64,000 bases of DNA from Paraburkholderia phytofirmans OLGA172 (lineage in GTDB: Bacteria; Pseudomonadota; Gammaproteobacteria; Burkholderiales; Burkholderiaceae): positions 620,001-684,000 of the forward strand of contig NZ_CP014578.1 in the NCBI RefSeq assembly GCF_001634365.1, given 5' to 3'. The translations under genes and the position numbers were made by a program. Shown here one piece after another: positions 46,419 through 53,187 of the stretch (within the stretch, counting starts at the first letter, position 1; the number at the start of each line of letters is the position of its first letter). The notes under the pieces are model-generated. The model did no database searches and was not told the DNA's origin. It saw nothing but the letters and a program-made list of their open reading frames with translations.

Positions 46419-46753
46419 GCCTGAAAGTTTACCTCCACCGCGATCCGGTTGATTTCCGCTACGGCATGAACAGTCTCTCGATCCTCGTCGAGCAGGCCAT
46501 GCGACTCAATCCAATGGACTCCTCTCTTTACATCTTCGGGAACCGGCGTCGCGACCGCATCAAGATCCTCGGCTGGGATGGCAGCGGGTTCTGGCTTATG
46601 ACGAAGCGACTTGAGGCAGAGCACTTCATCTGGCCCGGCAACAAGACCGAAGTCGTGACCTTGACAACCGATCTGCTGCACGCGCTGCTCGACGGCGACG
46701 ACATTACCACCATCCATCGCCATCCAAGGCGGGAATATCTGCGCGTGAGCTGA
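46400..46753 (+). CDS. tnpB: IS66 accessory protein TnpB (Orf2)
   Basis: The 117-residue protein has the standard IS66 Orf2 pattern: VYLHRDPVDFRYGMNSLSIL near residue 10, then SSLYIFGNRRRDRIKILGWD and GSGFWLMTKRLEAEHFIWP. The exact biochemical role is unknown; it is required for transposition. It overlaps tnpA, suggesting translational coupling. Confidence 0.95.
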   Translation: MFRFDVSLKVYLHRDPVDFRYGMNSLSILVEQAMRLNPMDSSLYIFGNRRRDRIKILGWDGSGFWLMTKRLEAEHFIWPGNKTEVVTLTTDLLHALLDGDDITTIHRHPRREYLRVS

Positions 46754-46784
46754 ACGCGCGTCAGGCATGCTGGTCTAACCTGGC

Positions 46785-48365
46785 ATGCCTGCCCAGATCA
46801 CGATCTCCGCCGACGAACTCAATGCGTTACTCGCCATGCGGGAGGCGTACGCCACCCTGGAGCGCGCGCATGAAGAAACCCGCAGCATGCTGCGTCTGAT
46901 GACTGCGGAGCGCGACCTGGCCGAGGAACGGCTGCGTGCTTACCGGCGTGATCTGTTTGGAGCAAAGAGCGAAGCACGGGACTCCGAACAGTTTGGATTG
47001 TTCAACGAGGCCGAAGCGCTTGGTGCGAATGCGACACCTGCCCAGGAAGAGACTCCCGGGACGAAGGTCGCGGAGCACACACGCAAAAAACGTGGTCACC
47101 GCAAGCCGCTTGATCCCAATCTGCCCCGTGAGATTCGCCGGCACGAACTTCCGGAAGCCGAGCGTTTCTGCAGCAACGACGGCCATGCGCTGGTGGAGTT
47201 CGGCGTTGAAATCAGCGAGCAGCTCGACGTGATTCCGGAACAGGTCCGCGTGATCCAGCATCAGCGGGTCAAGTATGCCTGCCCGTGCTGTGATCTGGGC
47301 ATCAAGGTCACGCCGGCGCCGCTGCGCATCATCCTCCGGGGGTTACTGACCGAATCGGCACTCGCGTGGATCGCGGCCGGCAAATACCAGTTCGGTATGC
47401 CGCTGTACCGCCAGGCTGGACTGCTGCGTCGCTTCGGCGGTGATATCTCATCCAACACGATCGCAGCCAGCATGGTTCGCGTCGGCCTGGCGGCCCAACC
47501 AGTGATCAACCTGATGCGCGACGCGCTGCTTGATGCCGAGGTGATCCTGTGCGATGAGACGACCTTCCAGGTGCTCAAGGAGAAAGGACGAAAGCCACAG
47601 ACGAAGAGCTATCTGTGGTCACAGATGACGGGCACGGGAATCCCGATCCGTTGCTTTACCTATACGCCGGGGCGTGGTGCGAAACTGGCCGACAAGTTGT
47701 TCACAGGTGTGCGGGAGGGCGCAGTACTGATGACAGATGGCTACGAGCCATACAACGGTATCGCCGAGCGATACAAGCTTGTGCATCTTGGCTGTGTTGT
47801 TCACGCGCGCCGTTACTTCGTCAAAGCAGAAGAAAACGTCCCCAAGGCTGCACGTACGCCAGATCTGCTCGCAACACGCTTCATCAAGCTGTTTGGCAAG
47901 TTGTTTGCCGCCGAGGCACGCAGTCAAACGTGGAGTGCTGACCGGCGTCTGCGCCTACGGCAGCGCTATAGTGCCCACGTACTCGAGGTCATCAAGGATC
48001 TCATGATCAAGCAGTCTCCTGGCGTGCTGCCGCAGAGTCTGCTTGGCAAGGCGCTGACATATCTGCGTGAGCAGTGGCCGAAGCTGGTTCGTTACATCGA
48101 AAACGGTGACTGGCCAATCTCAAACAACGCCTGTGAAAATTCCATTCGCCCCTTCTGCCTGGGACGCCGTGGCTGGCTCTTCTCGGATACCGTTGACGGC
48201 GCTAACGCGAGCGCCAATCTGTATTCTCTTGTTGAAACGGCGAAAGCCAATGGTATCGATCCGTACCGCTATCTGACCTGGCTGTTTGAACGGCTCCCCC
48301 TGGCAAAGACCGTTGATGATTACGACGCCTTGATGCCCTGGAAAATGCCACTCTCCCTGCGCTGA
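46785..48365 (+). CDS. tnpC: IS66 transposase TnpC
   Basis: The 526-residue DDE transposase starts with a leucine-zipper-like coiled coil (about residues 15-55), then a zinc-finger-like segment (YACPCCDLGIKVTP), the IS66 core (DAEVILCDETTFQVLKEKGR with the first Asp, VLMTDGYEPYNGIAERYKLV with the second) and the C-terminal SNNACENSIRPFCLGRRGWL containing the catalytic Glu. It starts 31 bp after tnpB. Length and motifs are normal, so the enzyme is probably functional. Confidence 0.96.
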   Translation: MPAQITISADELNALLAMREAYATLERAHEETRSMLRLMTAERDLAEERLRAYRRDLFGAKSEARDSEQFGLFNEAEALGANATPAQEETPGTKVAEHTRKKRGHRKPLDPNLPREIRRHELPEAERFCSNDGHALVEFGVEISEQLDVIPEQVRVIQHQRVKYACPCCDLGIKVTPAPLRIILRGLLTESALAWIAAGKYQFGMPLYRQAGLLRRFGGDISSNTIAASMVRVGLAAQPVINLMRDALLDAEVILCDETTFQVLKEKGRKPQTKSYLWSQMTGTGIPIRCFTYTPGRGAKLADKLFTGVREGAVLMTDGYEPYNGIAERYKLVHLGCVVHARRYFVKAEENVPKAARTPDLLATRFIKLFGKLFAAEARSQTWSADRRLRLRQRYSAHVLEVIKDLMIKQSPGVLPQSLLGKALTYLREQWPKLVRYIENGDWPISNNACENSIRPFCLGRRGWLFSDTVDGANASANLYSLVETAKANGIDPYRYLTWLFERLPLAKTVDDYDALMPWKMPLSLR

Positions 48366-48409
48366 TCCGCCGCCAAATCTACTTCACAAACACCACGCTC
48401 GTCCACTAC

Positions 48410-48907
48410 TCAGAGGGACGGCGCTAATGGATCGCTTACGGTTAATTCATCAAGACGCTGTTTCGTGATTCGAGTCATGCAATCCCAAAAGTCAATAAAG
48501 CGCAACGATGCCTGGCCAACTTGATACACTTCCGCGTAACACTCATTGTCCCTGTAGAGTTGCCAGTTTGATTGGGCTTTCTTGAAGAACGGAAGTGCTT
48601 CAGGTTCGTCACTAGCCCGGTGCCCCCGGTCGCTATCTTTCGCGACATTTTCTATCTGAGCGAATTTGTTATTCAGAGTCTCAATAGCCGCCTCATAACG
48701 AAATTGGGCGCAGGCAGACAAATCCATCGTACCCAGCATTTCGTTCTTGCAGTACGATGCAACCTGCTGACGGGTTCTCCCTGAAAAATACGTACTAGTA
48801 GGCTTTGCCTTTTTGTAGTCAAATTCAGACCCGTAGATCGATGATGAGGCGTAGGCTGCATTGGCGATCAAAAGTAGAGCAACCAATACGCTAGTGGCGC
48901 GCATCAT
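48410..48907 (-). CDS. LprI-like (DUF1311) secreted protein with C-terminus altered by IS66
   Basis: The present frame encodes 165 residues: a signal peptide (MMRATSVLVALLLIANAAYA), then a Cys-rich helical domain (YCKNEMLGTMDLSACAQFRY, LNNKFAQIENVAK, SNWQLYRDNECYAEV, FWDCMTRITKQRLDEL), the layout of LprI/DUF1311 lysozyme-inhibitor-like proteins. The natural end DELTNPSQDD-stop is split by IS66; the current reading leaves the gene at T and runs into the IS end as VSDPLAPSL-stop. It may act as an immunity or envelope-protection factor. ATG 48907 is preferred to 48970. Confidence 0.8.
   Translation of the reverse strand: MMRATSVLVALLLIANAAYASSSIYGSEFDYKKAKPTSTYFSGRTRQQVASYCKNEMLGTMDLSACAQFRYEAAIETLNNKFAQIENVAKDSDRGHRASDEPEALPFFKKAQSNWQLYRDNECYAEVYQVGQASLRFIDFWDCMTRITKQRLDELTVSDPLAPSL
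48440..48447. repeat. Right 8-bp target-site duplication of IS66
   Basis: This is an exact copy of ggttaatt found at the left end (45818-45825), directly abutting the right inverted repeat. Confidence 0.95.
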
Positions 48908-49028
48908 AAATCCCGGTTTCAAAGAGGTTGGCTTCCAGACGGCGATGCCATGGTACACGTTGCGAAACAAACGAACGGATTACCTGCGGCGCGCGCAAGC
49001 GTGAGACATGCTATTTTCATGGTTTCTT

Positions 49029-49055
49029 AAAGTAGAAGCCCCGCGTATGCGGGGC
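49029..49055 (-). terminator. Terminator after the OmpA-like gene
   Basis: A 7-bp stem (gccccgc/gcggggc) with the loop gtat is followed on the minus strand by a T-rich stretch. It closely resembles the terminator at 45762-45787, as if the two gene pairs arose by duplication. Confidence 0.7.
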
Positions 49056-49075
49056 ACTATATGGCTAACAGTGCG

Positions 49076-49510
49076 TTACTTATCTGCGCAGACAGGAATT
49101 AACGTTACTTCCGCTCTTGTACCCGTCGGCTCATATTTATCGTTCGGCATTGTGGGTTTGTAGACATGAGCTATAACGCCCATCGTGGCGGATCGGACTC
49201 CGAGAACATCTAGCGTTTGCTTAACGTTTTTGGCTCGATCTTCCGCGGTGCCTTGCGGATCATGTTCGCGCTTATCAGCCAAGCCGACGATAGAAACTCC
49301 TTCGAGGGTAGAACTTTTGCTGCGTGTATCTACGATCCAATTCGCAAGGGAGAGGATTTCTGAGTTATTGATCGCACTAGAATTGAAGTCGAAATTGATA
49401 TCTTTCGTTTGTCCTGGTTGGCTCGCCGGACCGGAGCAAGCGAAGGCGCTTGACATGGCAAGCGCTGATAGCATCGACGAGGCAATACGTTTCAATTTAA
49501 TCCCCTTCAA
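49076..49510 (-). CDS. Periplasmic OmpA-like domain protein
   Basis: The 144-residue protein has a signal peptide (IASSMLSALAMSSAFACSG, possibly a lipoprotein with Cys near residue 25) and an OmpA C-terminal-like peptidoglycan-binding domain (INFDFNSSAINNSEILSLAN, VSIVGLADKREHDPQ, AEDRAKNVKQTLDVLGV). The start overlaps the end of the metallopeptidase gene by 14 bases, so the two are coupled. This position suggests an immunity protein or a cell-wall-anchored partner for the peptidase. A mutated paralogue lies at 45155-45709. Confidence 0.78.
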   Translation of the reverse strand: MKGIKLKRIASSMLSALAMSSAFACSGPASQPGQTKDINFDFNSSAINNSEILSLANWIVDTRSKSSTLEGVSIVGLADKREHDPQGTAEDRAKNVKQTLDVLGVRSATMGVIAHVYKPTMPNDKYEPTGTRAEVTLIPVCADK

Positions 49511-50195
49511 CGATGTAGCCGGCTACGCTGTCTGCGTTGTCGAGAGCTAGATCGGAATTTCCTTGCGCCCACTCTCGCAACGTGTAAGCGATTGTGTATT
49601 TGTTGTCCTTGGTCGCCATGGTGTCCATGAAATGCGTTGCTTCGTGAATGACCGTTGATACGCGTGAGTCTGAATCAGCCGACCAATGACGCATGGTGCA
49701 AAACAGCGGACTAATACTAATTGTATGCGTAGCCGTATCAGGCGCGCAGACGTGGGCAGCCTCCTGGCCGCTACCCGCCGGATTGGCCATACACCCTGTA
49801 GTTCTATCTCGGTCGCTACCGCTACGAACAAAGTTCGCGGGGCTCAAACTACGTAGCACGGCCGCAATTCTCGGCAGCCCGTTTAGGAGGAGGGTGTGTG
49901 CTGATTCGTCGTTGCGACCGAACCAACGCTGTACGCGTGCGCGCTCACTGGGTGGCCAAATCCTTAACGCGGCGATGCGGGCGTCAACTAGGGGAATGGC
50001 GCGTTGAAGGATGCTGTCAATGACCTCCCTGAATTCTTTGTTCGTCATGTTCTCACATATTTTTTCCGTGTTAAGTGTCACGTGAACCATTGAGCCCGGT
50101 GTGGTATTCGTCACAGCGCCGGAATGTACCTCGATCCATTCTTCATTCTTACCGGACTTGAATCCGTATTTATTGCTTCCCCCAAAGTCACTCAT
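49497..50195 (-). CDS. M35-like (aspzincin) metallopeptidase, candidate type VI effector
   Basis: The 232-residue protein has the aspzincin signature HEATH at residues 184-188 with ATKDNKYT at 194-201, matching the GTxDxxYG pattern whose Asp is the third zinc ligand. LALDNADSVAGYIV at the C-terminus is also typical of M35 peptidases. Cys residues (C135, C150, C166) fit a protein working outside the cytoplasm, yet no signal peptide is seen. Direct linkage to PAAR genes suggests delivery by type VI secretion. ATG 50195 overlaps the upstream stop by 8 bases. Confidence 0.8.
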   Translation of the reverse strand: MSDFGGSNKYGFKSGKNEEWIEVHSGAVTNTTPGSMVHVTLNTEKICENMTNKEFREVIDSILQRAIPLVDARIAALRIWPPSERARVQRWFGRNDESAHTLLLNGLPRIAAVLRSLSPANFVRSGSDRDRTTGCMANPAGSGQEAAHVCAPDTATHTISISPLFCTMRHWSADSDSRVSTVIHEATHFMDTMATKDNKYTIAYTLREWAQGNSDLALDNADSVAGYIVEGD

Positions 50196-50703
50196 TCTCG
50201 ATTGCTCCCGTTGTGTAAAGCCCCAAACTCGATGCAGCATCCGTCTTGATGCGCTCAGTTTTCCCTTTCGCGTTCGTGGCTCCCGTTATCACCCGTTCGT
50301 CGTCTACAACGATCCGGTATCGCACGTTCGCGAGCCGCCGCCATGCTTCATCGAGCAACGTAAATTGCTCGTCGTACTGCTCCGCTGGTGGGGCTTTGTG
50401 TGGCGCAGCGCTCGCTGTGCCGGTGTCTTTCTGCATGAACATTCCGGCATCCGCGCCCGCGATAACGCGGTTCTTTTTTCACGGGCATGGAACCTGATCA
50501 CCGTTAATGGCTGCGGCTCGGCTCCGCTCGCCAACACCTCCACCGGTTCCAACAATCTTCCACAGGCCTTTGCAGTTACCACACGTCGCCTGGTCGCAGT
50601 GGAGTGCGACCTTTCGGCCTCCATCGTGAATCGTGCCACTGAATGTAACGACCTTGCCGCGCGTCGTAGTTGGGTCGTCATGCCTTACTGTGGGGATTCG
50701 CAT
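50188..50703 (-). pseudogene. PAAR-domain protein gene with an in-frame TGA at a cysteine position
   Basis: A single frame of 172 codons is split by TGA at 50479-50481. The first part is a PAAR domain (DDPTTTRGKVVTFSGTIHDG, KVALHCDQATCGNCKG, AAINGDQVPCP); after the TGA it continues KKNRVIAGADAGMFMQKDTG and ends in the extension YDEQFTLLDEAWRRLANVRY. The intact paralogue has Cys where the TGA falls (VSCKC). It directly follows the upstream PAAR gene with no gap and overlaps the metallopeptidase start. A nonsense mutation is most likely. Confidence 0.8.
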
Positions 50704-51276
50704 TCAGGCGCTTCCTTCGTGTGCGTCAACCTCTAGCGTCAGCCGCAGCGCGCCTTCCGTGTTGATTCGCTGCGTGCAGCCGTTCGCATCGGTTACGCCG
50801 CTCGCTACGACCGTCGCCCCGTTACGCACCCGGTATCGCACATTTGGGAGTGGTTGACCGTTACCATCTTTAAGCGTGAACTGTTCGTCGTAAATGAGGC
50901 GCGGCGCGGGCGTTTCGCGGGCTCTTGAAGGAGCGGCGTCGCCGTCATCCCGGATAATCCAGCGACGCCCGTAAATAGCGATGATGCGAGGGTGGTCAGG
51001 ACATTTGCATGACACCCAGTCACCTCCGACAGCCTGACGCCGCCCGCCGTTCACCAGATCAATCATGCGGCGCGCGCCGCTTACGCCCGCGCCTCCGATA
51101 ATGACGCCCTGGCTATCACATGCCTGGCAATAAGCCGGATCACCGATAAACACCATGCGGCGAGGCCGCCCGCTTTCATCCGTAATCGTTCCACAATGTC
51201 CGCTCGCGAAAACCTGACTACCCTTGCCGCTCGTCAGTGGATCGCCTTCAACTGCTGCATAGTAGGTGCCTGCCAT
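50704..51276 (-). CDS. PAAR-domain protein with beta-sandwich C-terminal extension
   Basis: The 190-residue protein has an N-terminal PAAR repeat domain (about residues 1-105; GDPLTSGKGSQVFASGHCG, FIGDPAYCQACDSQGVIIGG, VGGDWVSCKCPDHPRIIAIY) that would cap the VgrG spike of a type VI secretion system. A C-terminal domain (about 130-185; YDEQFTLKDGNGQPLPNVRY, VASGVTDANGCTQRI) resembles transthyretin/CarboxypepD-like folds and is shared with the broken neighbour. The extension may bind the metallopeptidase cargo. Confidence 0.82.
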   Translation of the reverse strand: MAGTYYAAVEGDPLTSGKGSQVFASGHCGTITDESGRPRRMVFIGDPAYCQACDSQGVIIGGAGVSGARRMIDLVNGGRRQAVGGDWVSCKCPDHPRIIAIYGRRWIIRDDGDAAPSRARETPAPRLIYDEQFTLKDGNGQPLPNVRYRVRNGATVVASGVTDANGCTQRINTEGALRLTLEVDAHEGSA

Positions 51277-51293
51277 GTTTAGCTCCGTGCCCC

Positions 51294-51965
51294 TTACTGG
51301 CGCGTGAGTGCGACGCGGTGTTCGTCCAGGGGGACAAAGGTCGTTGACGTGCGCGGCTCGCGGTGCGGGCTGTCCGTGATGACATCGCCGTTGTCCAGCA
51401 GACTGCCAACGACCGCATAGGCATGGTTTGCATTGCCTGGAATGCCGACGCCGGTAATGATGCGTGCGCGGCTGCCGTCCTGGTACTGGACGAAATCGCC
51501 AATGCTCGCGGCGTATCGCTGCGTTTCGCCAACTTCCCAGGCGCTTGACGCTTCGAGCACGACGCCGCCCCGCGCGGTTGTTGCACCGCGTGTTGCGAAA
51601 CGAGCCACGGGTTTTCTTGGTGGCGGCGTCCAGGCAGGGTCGAACAGGCCCGCGATCTTTTCGCCATCCTTCACGGTTACGCCAGCATCAAGCTCGGACC
51701 ACAGCGTTTCGATGATGCGGTCGCCGTTGCTGAGACTGCTGCCGACAATCGCAGCGGGGCGATCTGCAATGACAAAAGCGAAACCGGCGCCATCGGTAAT
51801 GACGGCCTCGCTGCCGTCGCGGTAGGTGACAACACAGCCCACGGTCGCGACCGGCAAACCGGCAAGATGAAACGTTGAGCCGGTAGACACACGCCCGCCG
51901 CGCTCGGTGCGCGCGCCGATGGTGGCGAACAGGTACGTCGTCTGGTTTTCCTTCTGTTCCGGCAT
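51294..51965 (-). CDS. Protein with two PAAR-like repeats
   Basis: The 223-residue protein shows an internal duplication. Copy 1 (about residues 10-90) has TIGARTERGGRVSTGSTFHL, VTYRDGSEAVITDGAG and RPAAIVGSSLSNGDRIIE; copy 2 (about 125-205) has ATRGATTARGGVVLEASS, VQYQDGSRARIITGVG and AYAVVGSLLDNGDVI. The pattern GA-T-GG-V...VGS-L-NGD resembles PAAR modules without the usual Cys/His pairs. ATG 51965 is chosen; 52007 is longer. It begins the minus-strand cluster, and the next gene starts 17 bases after its stop. Confidence 0.75.
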   Translation of the reverse strand: MPEQKENQTTYLFATIGARTERGGRVSTGSTFHLAGLPVATVGCVVTYRDGSEAVITDGAGFAFVIADRPAAIVGSSLSNGDRIIETLWSELDAGVTVKDGEKIAGLFDPAWTPPPRKPVARFATRGATTARGGVVLEASSAWEVGETQRYAASIGDFVQYQDGSRARIITGVGIPGNANHAYAVVGSLLDNGDVITDSPHREPRTSTTFVPLDEHRVALTRQ

Positions 51966-52212
51966 CTTCAAGTCTCCTGCGTGAATGAGCACGGCTTCGG
52001 CTGCCACGTAAGGGCAGGCACGCTATTAAGCGCGTGCGGAAAATCCAGCCTAGCTGAATACAGAAACAGAACGAATAGGAAAAGCCTGAAAAATCACAAA
52101 CCACTTCATGCCGTACCACGGCGGTTGCGCGAAACGTTACAGATGGTGGCGGGACTGTTGTAAACCCGCTTGAAGGCGCGTTTACTCTGGCTTTTGTGGC
52201 CGGGGAAAAGCG
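51966..52212. other. Upstream region of the PAAR cluster
   Basis: This stretch holds no credible gene. It should contain the promoter of the minus-strand PAAR cluster. The AT content rises around 52030-52110. Confidence 0.35.
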
Positions 52213-52299
52213 ATGCCGGAAGACGTGCTGAGTATTGAAGAGGCGTTTGACGATTTACGCGATCCGCGCAGTCGCACGCCAGTCACGGGGCAAATGTAA
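52213..52299 (+). pseudogene. Possible N-terminal fragment of an IS transposase
   Basis: A 28-codon frame reads MPEDVLSIEEAFDDLRDPRS then RTPVTGQM-stop. FDDLRDPRSR resembles the start of ISAs1/H-repeat transposases (F-x-L-x-DPR). Nothing else of such an element follows. If correct, it marks a past insertion and deletion at the edge of the PAAR cluster. The match is short and made from memory. Confidence 0.35.
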
Positions 52300-52307
52300 A
52301 GATTAGT

Positions 52308-52313
52308 TATAAT
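52308..52313 (+). promoter_or_regulatory. Consensus -10 box before the structured RNA
   Basis: A perfect TATAAT lies in a locally AT-rich stretch about 80 bases before the first arm of the structured RNA. A good -35 box was not found at the expected distance, so the promoter is only probable. Confidence 0.5.
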
Positions 52314-52390
52314 TTGCGCGTTTAGCCTGATTGGTTGATCGTCTTAAAAAATAGGTGCGTTAGATTGTTCCTGCCGTTAGACAAAACGGC

Positions 52391-52536
52391 GCGGGTTTAG
52401 CAGCCCGCAGTAGAGAATCGCACTACCTACGAAAGTGGGTAGTGCCCAGCCATGCGCGCCTTTTCTATGGGCGGGCCGTGGGGGGAGAGCCGCAAGGCTC
52501 GCCGGTTCTGATTCTCTACCCGGTCTGCTAATCCGC
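52391..52536 (+). ncRNA. Structured RNA resembling the C4 antisense RNA family
   Basis: A long-range helix joins the ends: 52391-52403 pairs with 52525-52536 (one bulge), and gtagagaatc (52410-52419) pairs perfectly with 52510-52519. Inside are three stem-loops: cactacctac/gtgggtagtg with GAAA loop (52421-52444), gccc..ccat/atgg..gggc (52444-52476), and gagcc/ggctc with GCAA loop (52487-52500). The ggccgtgggg...gccggttc...cccggtctgctaa pattern recalls phage P1/P7 C4 RNA. It lies just upstream of a 154-residue protein gene that it may control. Confidence 0.65.
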
Positions 52537-52604
52537 CTACGTGCCCGCTCACCCCATCTTTTAGCGAGTGTCGGGCGATTCAGGAACGAACCGGAAATCG
52601 CACC

Positions 52605-53069
52605 ATGAGCAAATCTACTACGAAGACCCAACCCGAAACACGTCCCGCCGTTGACGCTCTCCAATACGAAAAACTAGCACTATCGGCGCACAATTTGTGT
52701 GGTCGCCAGTTGGACCAACTCAGGAGACTGGCTACTCTTGCGGCCTCAATATGCAGGACTCCTTCCATGACGCGGGACGAACGGCAAAACCAGAAAGCGC
52801 TGTTGGAACTGCTGGTCGAGACTGCCGAAGGTTATGAGCGGGAGCTCGAATGCGACCTCGAACTGTACCGGGTGATTGCACTCGATGCTAAGGGGATTGC
52901 TCACAGTCGTATCACGGCTAGATGTGCTGCGAACCTTCTGTCTGAGGCAGCGCAGGCGGCAGTGGAAACCAAGGCTGATGCGGAGCCGAGTATGGCTGCA
53001 ACGCGCGAGCCTGTACGGGCAAGCGCTACTGCGAGGGCCGGTGAGCAGCAATCAGCCGCGCAGCACTAA
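52605..53069 (+). CDS. Unknown protein downstream of the C4-like RNA
   Basis: The 154-residue protein has no recognised domain. It is mostly helical and charged: a middle part with LALSAHNLCGRQLDQLRRLA and QKALLELLVETAEGYERELE, LLSEAAQAAVETKADAE, and a low-complexity Ala/Thr/Arg tail. No signal peptide or membrane segment. Similar helical proteins preceded by C4-like RNA occur in Pseudomonas and Burkholderia as I recall, without known function. It is a single-gene unit closed by the terminator at 53105. Confidence 0.7.
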   Translation: MSKSTTKTQPETRPAVDALQYEKLALSAHNLCGRQLDQLRRLATLAASICRTPSMTRDERQNQKALLELLVETAEGYERELECDLELYRVIALDAKGIAHSRITARCAANLLSEAAQAAVETKADAEPSMAATREPVRASATARAGEQQSAAQH

Positions 53070-53104
53070 CCAACAATAACGGCCGCCGCGTCGCCGCAGC
53101 CAAG

Positions 53105-53131
53105 AAGGCGCGTTCAAATCGCGCCTTTTTT
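53105..53131 (+). terminator. Intrinsic terminator after the 154-residue protein gene
   Basis: A perfect 8-bp stem (aaggcgcg/cgcgcctt) with a 7-base loop is followed by four more T. This is a standard intrinsic terminator, convergent with the AraC gene. Confidence 0.9.
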
Positions 53132-53187
53132 ATTGCCTCTTGCGGTTTTTCTCGCGGGCAAGCTTGGCGGTCGGCATGAACCGAACT

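Larger units (their letters stand above)
45826..48439 (+). mobile_element. Complete IS66-family insertion sequence
   Basis: The element is 2,614 bp long and bounded by inverted repeats beginning gtaagcgatccat at both ends, with ggttaatt duplicated on each side. It carries three genes in one direction: tnpA, tnpB and tnpC. All are open and full length, so it may be active. The flanking gene is cut near its 3' end. The perfect duplication and intact genes indicate a recent insertion. Confidence 0.95.

Noticed and set aside
50440..50500. Selenocysteine insertion at the TGA of the broken PAAR gene
   Set aside because: The hairpin after the TGA is short and without SECIS features I know, and another gene of the cluster has an ordinary nonsense mutation. 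Kept only as a check in the findings.
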